In this document: in pieces, positions 60,775 through 64,000 of the stretch
Numbering within the stretch: position 1 is the stretch's first letter
How the letters are laid out: every line of letters starts with the position of its first letter
From: Zingiber officinale
Lineage: Eukaryota > Streptophyta > Magnoliopsida > Zingiberales > Zingiberaceae
Length of the DNA stretch: 64,000 nucleotides
Assembly (NCBI RefSeq): GCF_018446385.1
Contig: NC_055996.1
Location: 127,086,532 to 127,150,531 of the forward strand
Direction: 5' to 3'
Translations under genes and position numbers: made by a program
The notes under the pieces: generated by a model
Told to the model about the DNA's origin: nothing
Seen by the model: only the letters and a program-made list of their open reading frames with translations
Databases searched by the model: none

Positions 60775-62440
60775 TACCCCTAATGTGATCAATCGAGTTA
60801 AGTTATGTTCTGTTATATTTCATCCTTGTGTCTAAGTGTGCAATAACTTAGGAACATAAGAAGTCAAGCGGAAAATGCAGTTAGCGAGAATGATGGCACG
60901 GGAAGCAAGTCGACGGACTTAGTGCATTCGAGGGACGAAGTGCTACGAAAGAGTACAACAGCGGATGAAAAGGACGCGCACACCATTCCAAGGGATGAGA
61001 AGCCAAAACAGAAGATTGCCCAAGGAGAATGCCCGAGTTAGGTTCGGGTGAGCTCAACTCTGGATGGCCGGAGAATCACCCATTCAACTAGAGTTGCAGC
61101 CGGACAAGTCAACTCTGTGTTGATTTGTCCATGCGCCTAAACTAAGTCTAAGCATTCAGACCAGCCTGATACAGAACATGTGCCTCTTCTAGTTGTTGTA
61201 GTGTGGATAGGCCTTGAGTCCATGTCAGCAATAGTCCAAGCGCCCGGACCAGTCCAGACACCTTGATGGGGATAAAATTCTATCCCAAGCCGTTGCAAGG
61301 CTAATAAACTTGCACCACTGGGGGCACCCGAATCGAGTCCACACACCCGGAAGTGCCACATCATCAAAATGACTATTTCGATCAGAGGGCTATAAATAGA
61401 ACCATGGTCATAAGAGTTCAATACAACACTCGTTTTCAATTGTTTTACTGCTTTCTTGTTAATTGTTTTTGTACTTAATTGCTGTAAAAGGCTACTCCAC
61501 CAGAAGGAGATTTTTAGTGGAGCGTTCAAAATCTTGGACTAACAAACTTCCTGGTTGTAGCCAAGTAAATTTCTCATGTCTCTTATTTTTCTTTTATGTT
61601 TTTATTTCTAACTAACTAACGTGTTTGTCTTTGCTAAAATCAGAAAGCAAAAGAAAGTGTTGATTTTATTTTCAGGGTAATTCAGTCCTCTCTTGTCGGT
61701 CGCATTGGAACCTACAAGTGGCCTAAATGACTAATCACCTTTTAAAGCACAAATGGTCGAAGCAAACATTCATCCACCAAAGTTTGAGGGGGACTTCGCA
61801 AATTGGAAAAGAAAAATTGAGATATTTTTTAAAATTGACTTTGATAATTTATTAACTATCAAGTATGGTTTTGTAGCACTCATAGATCAACACGGAGCTG
61901 AAAAGGAAGAACACTACTTGATTAAGGAGCAAGCGGACTTCGTGGCCAACGATAAAGCAGAGTCCCATATGTTCAGCATTCTGCCACCCTAAGAAGTCAA
62001 TAGAATCGAAGCTTACAAGTCAGCTAAAGAACTCTGGGAGAAGTTCTTGGAGTTGTACGAAGGAACCTCGAAGGCTAACTGGCTAAGCTAGCAAGAAGAG
62101 ATCTGCTCTAGAACCAACTCAACAATCTCCGACTCGAAGAAGGGGAAACAGTTGCTCAACTACACGCCAGACTCAAAGAACTAATCACGGAATCACCAAC
62201 CTCAGAGAGATGATAACAAAACGAGATTCTCTCCTATACACTCTCAATATCTTCCCAAGAACCCCGGACTAAACATCCATAGTAGATTCTTTCTACATGT
62301 CTAAGGATCTTGAGGTAAGTACCCAGAAAGTCTATTTTCAACTTTAGAATTGCACGAAACACGATGTGCAAGTCTAAGAAATAAAAAGGAGCCAACTTAG
62401 TAGAAATGCTTTGTTGCGGACCTTTCGTCAATCGCTTGTG
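60775..62440 (+). mobile_element. Remnant of a Copia-type element: LTR-like leader plus part of gag
   Basis: The LTR-like part ends about 61716 (CGCATTGGAACCTACA), followed by AGTGG in the place of the usual primer-binding site. At 61753 an open Gag start, MVEANIHPPKFEGDFANWKR, gives a UBN2/Copia Gag match, with more Gag-like sequence to about 62200 (NRIEAYKSAKELWEKF). No polymerase follows. The left border is unclear, because long LTR copy 3 lies directly beside or within it. It is broken. Confidence 0.7.
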
Positions 62441-62684
62441 ACACAGCTGGTTCAGGTGCCTGGATTCATTCAGTAAGTTTTTTTTTTTAATTTTTTTTGT
62501 TTTGTTTTGGCGTATATTATATGTATTTAGTGTTCAAGATTTTAGGATTTAGGAGTTAGGTTATAATAGGTTTGAGCTAATAAGATTTTTCCTCTAGGGT
62601 TCAGGCTTCCCTCTTGAGTTATAGTATTCAAGATTAAAATGTTTATATGCTCACGAGGTATATTATATGTATTTAGGATTCAAG
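62441..62684. other. Short AT-rich spacer
   Basis: The phrase TATATTATATGTATTTAG occurs twice (about 62511 and 62658), with no gene. Confidence 0.4.
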
Positions 62685-62689
62685 AGTTT

Positions 62690-64000
62690 TGTTAGAGTGT
62701 ATACTAAAATTCTAACTTTTGTAAATATTTATTTTGAAATAAAGAATCACATTGGTAAAAAATTTCTACATTTATATGCTAAGTGTAGTTGTTCAATTAA
62801 TTTATATTGTAGATAACATGGTGTGTGGTGTCACACACAGAAGATCATGTTATCAGTTCTTTATAAATTATAAGCAGTAGCTCACGACCAAGATGGATAA
62901 GAACAAACCATTGGAATAGTCGTAGTGTAAATTGGTATTGGTTTATCTTAACTATAAAATTACACTAGTACACTCTGAGTGTATTGAGCAGGACCATTTA
63001 AGGTAAGTTCTTTTTGTGCTAACTTAATAAAAGAACAAGACCTTAGTTGTTATGAAAGTGTGTGCTCTTAATCCTAATATAATAACAAGCACATATATTT
63101 AGTATTCATTTCTTTAACTTATCAAAGGGTGAGATTTAGCTCGATAAATCAAAAGGTCCGATAAGTTGGGAAATGATATTACTTATAGTGTGTGTTGTTG
63201 ATTATAGAAGGAAATTGTGTCCTAGAAATCTAGGTTGATAAATGTCCCTAAGAGGAGCTCATAAGGATTGTCATGTTAAACCCTGCAGGTGAACTTAGTC
63301 CGACATGACAATAAGGTTGAGTGGTACTACTCTTGGACTAAGATATTAATTAAAGAGAGTTGTCAGTAACTCATTTAATTAGTAGACATTTGACATTTTA
63401 AACACAGGGAGACTAACACACTCATAATAAGGAGCCCAAAATATAATTTGGGATTGGTGCGGTAGTTCAATAATAATTCTTTAGTGGTATGAATTATTAT
63501 TGATGAAATTAAGTTGGGTGTTCGGGCGAACACGAGAAGCTTATTTTCATCGGGAGACCAAAACAAATTCCTCCTCTTGGTCCCTATCGTAGCCTCTTGT
63601 ATATAGAGAATTATACCCACCGCATACCCACCTTTCTACCCACCTTGAGGTGGCCGGCCAAGCTAACTTGGAGCCCAAGCTAGGGCCGGCCAAAGCTAAG
63701 GGTGGAGCCAATTTAAGGTGGCCGGCCAAAGCTTGGATCCCAAGCTTAGGTAGCCGACCACTAGAAAAATAAAAGGGATTTTATTTAAAATCTTTTCTTA
63801 TGTGGATATCATGATTTTAAAAGAGAGTTTAAAATTTAAATATTTCCTTCTACAAAAGATTAAGTGAAAGATTTGATATCTTTCCTTATTTGTAGTTAAA
63901 AGGAAGATTTTAATTTTTTAATAAAACTTTCCTTTTTTGTAACCATGTTCATGATTTAAAAGAGAGTTTTAAAATTAAATATTTCCTTTTATAAGTTTCT
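62690..64000 (+). mobile_element. Long solo LTR or element, family L, copy 4, cut by the window edge
   Basis: It starts TGTTAGAGTGTATACTA and is collinear with copy 3 through the GTTCGGGCGAACACG region, the GGCCGGCC words (63650-63730) and the AT-rich repeat. The far end is outside the window, so it cannot be called solo or complete. Confidence 0.8.

Overview
The window is plant nuclear DNA, most likely from a monocot. The gingers and bananas (Zingiberales) are my best guess from the look of the repeats; this is inference and was not searched. Reasons: GT-AG spliced genes of plant-only or plant-typical families (DUF674, SRR1, lambda-class GST, MOS11, PRR37/73-type clock gene, BURP), plant transposons of every major class, and AT-rich intergenic DNA. 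I found no tRNA or rRNA gene, no CRISPR array and no bacterial-type operon.

Layout. 1-4373: the right-hand part of a CACTA (EnSpm) DNA transposon that begins before the window. It has an array of long foldbacks on the left, subterminal repeats on the right, and a captured, broken, intron-containing piece of a 3xHMG-box gene between them. 4588-6785: a tRNA-type SINE split by a 1.97 kb solo LTR. 6838-16502: a non-autonomous Ty3/Gypsy-like element with almost no coding sequence but about 55 copies of a 65-bp tandem repeat. Its 3' LTR is split by a 3.6 kb hAT transposon whose four-exon, 779-aa transposase reads open throughout. 16534-16740: a second SINE with an 18-bp target duplication. 16.8-22.1 kb: old, decayed LTR-like DNA.

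22.3-28.8 kb is the gene island: a BURP-domain pseudogene (+), a short DUF674 gene (+), SRR1 (+) and a ten-exon lambda glutathione transferase (-). 29633-35177 is a gag-only Copia-type fossil. 36620-39330 is an intact five-exon MOS11/SARNP-type mRNA-export gene (+).

40.2-43.2 kb (-) holds the wreck of a PRR37/73-type pseudo-response-regulator gene: part of the receiver domain, the His-rich middle and the CCT domain. An LTR sits in the receiver exon and layers of retroelements have piled up on its 5' side. These are a Copia element (43325-49858) that itself holds a reversed solo LTR, then three long (2.3-2.6 kb) solo LTRs of one family, a 1.4 kb solo LTR, and a fourth member of the long family running off the right edge. 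Small islands of older DNA survive between them.

Target-site duplications can be read for most insertions, so the relative order of events is unusually clear. The living genes share no pathway that I can see. The island looks like ordinary gene-space (defence and redox, clock and light signalling, mRNA export) in a repeat-rich genome.
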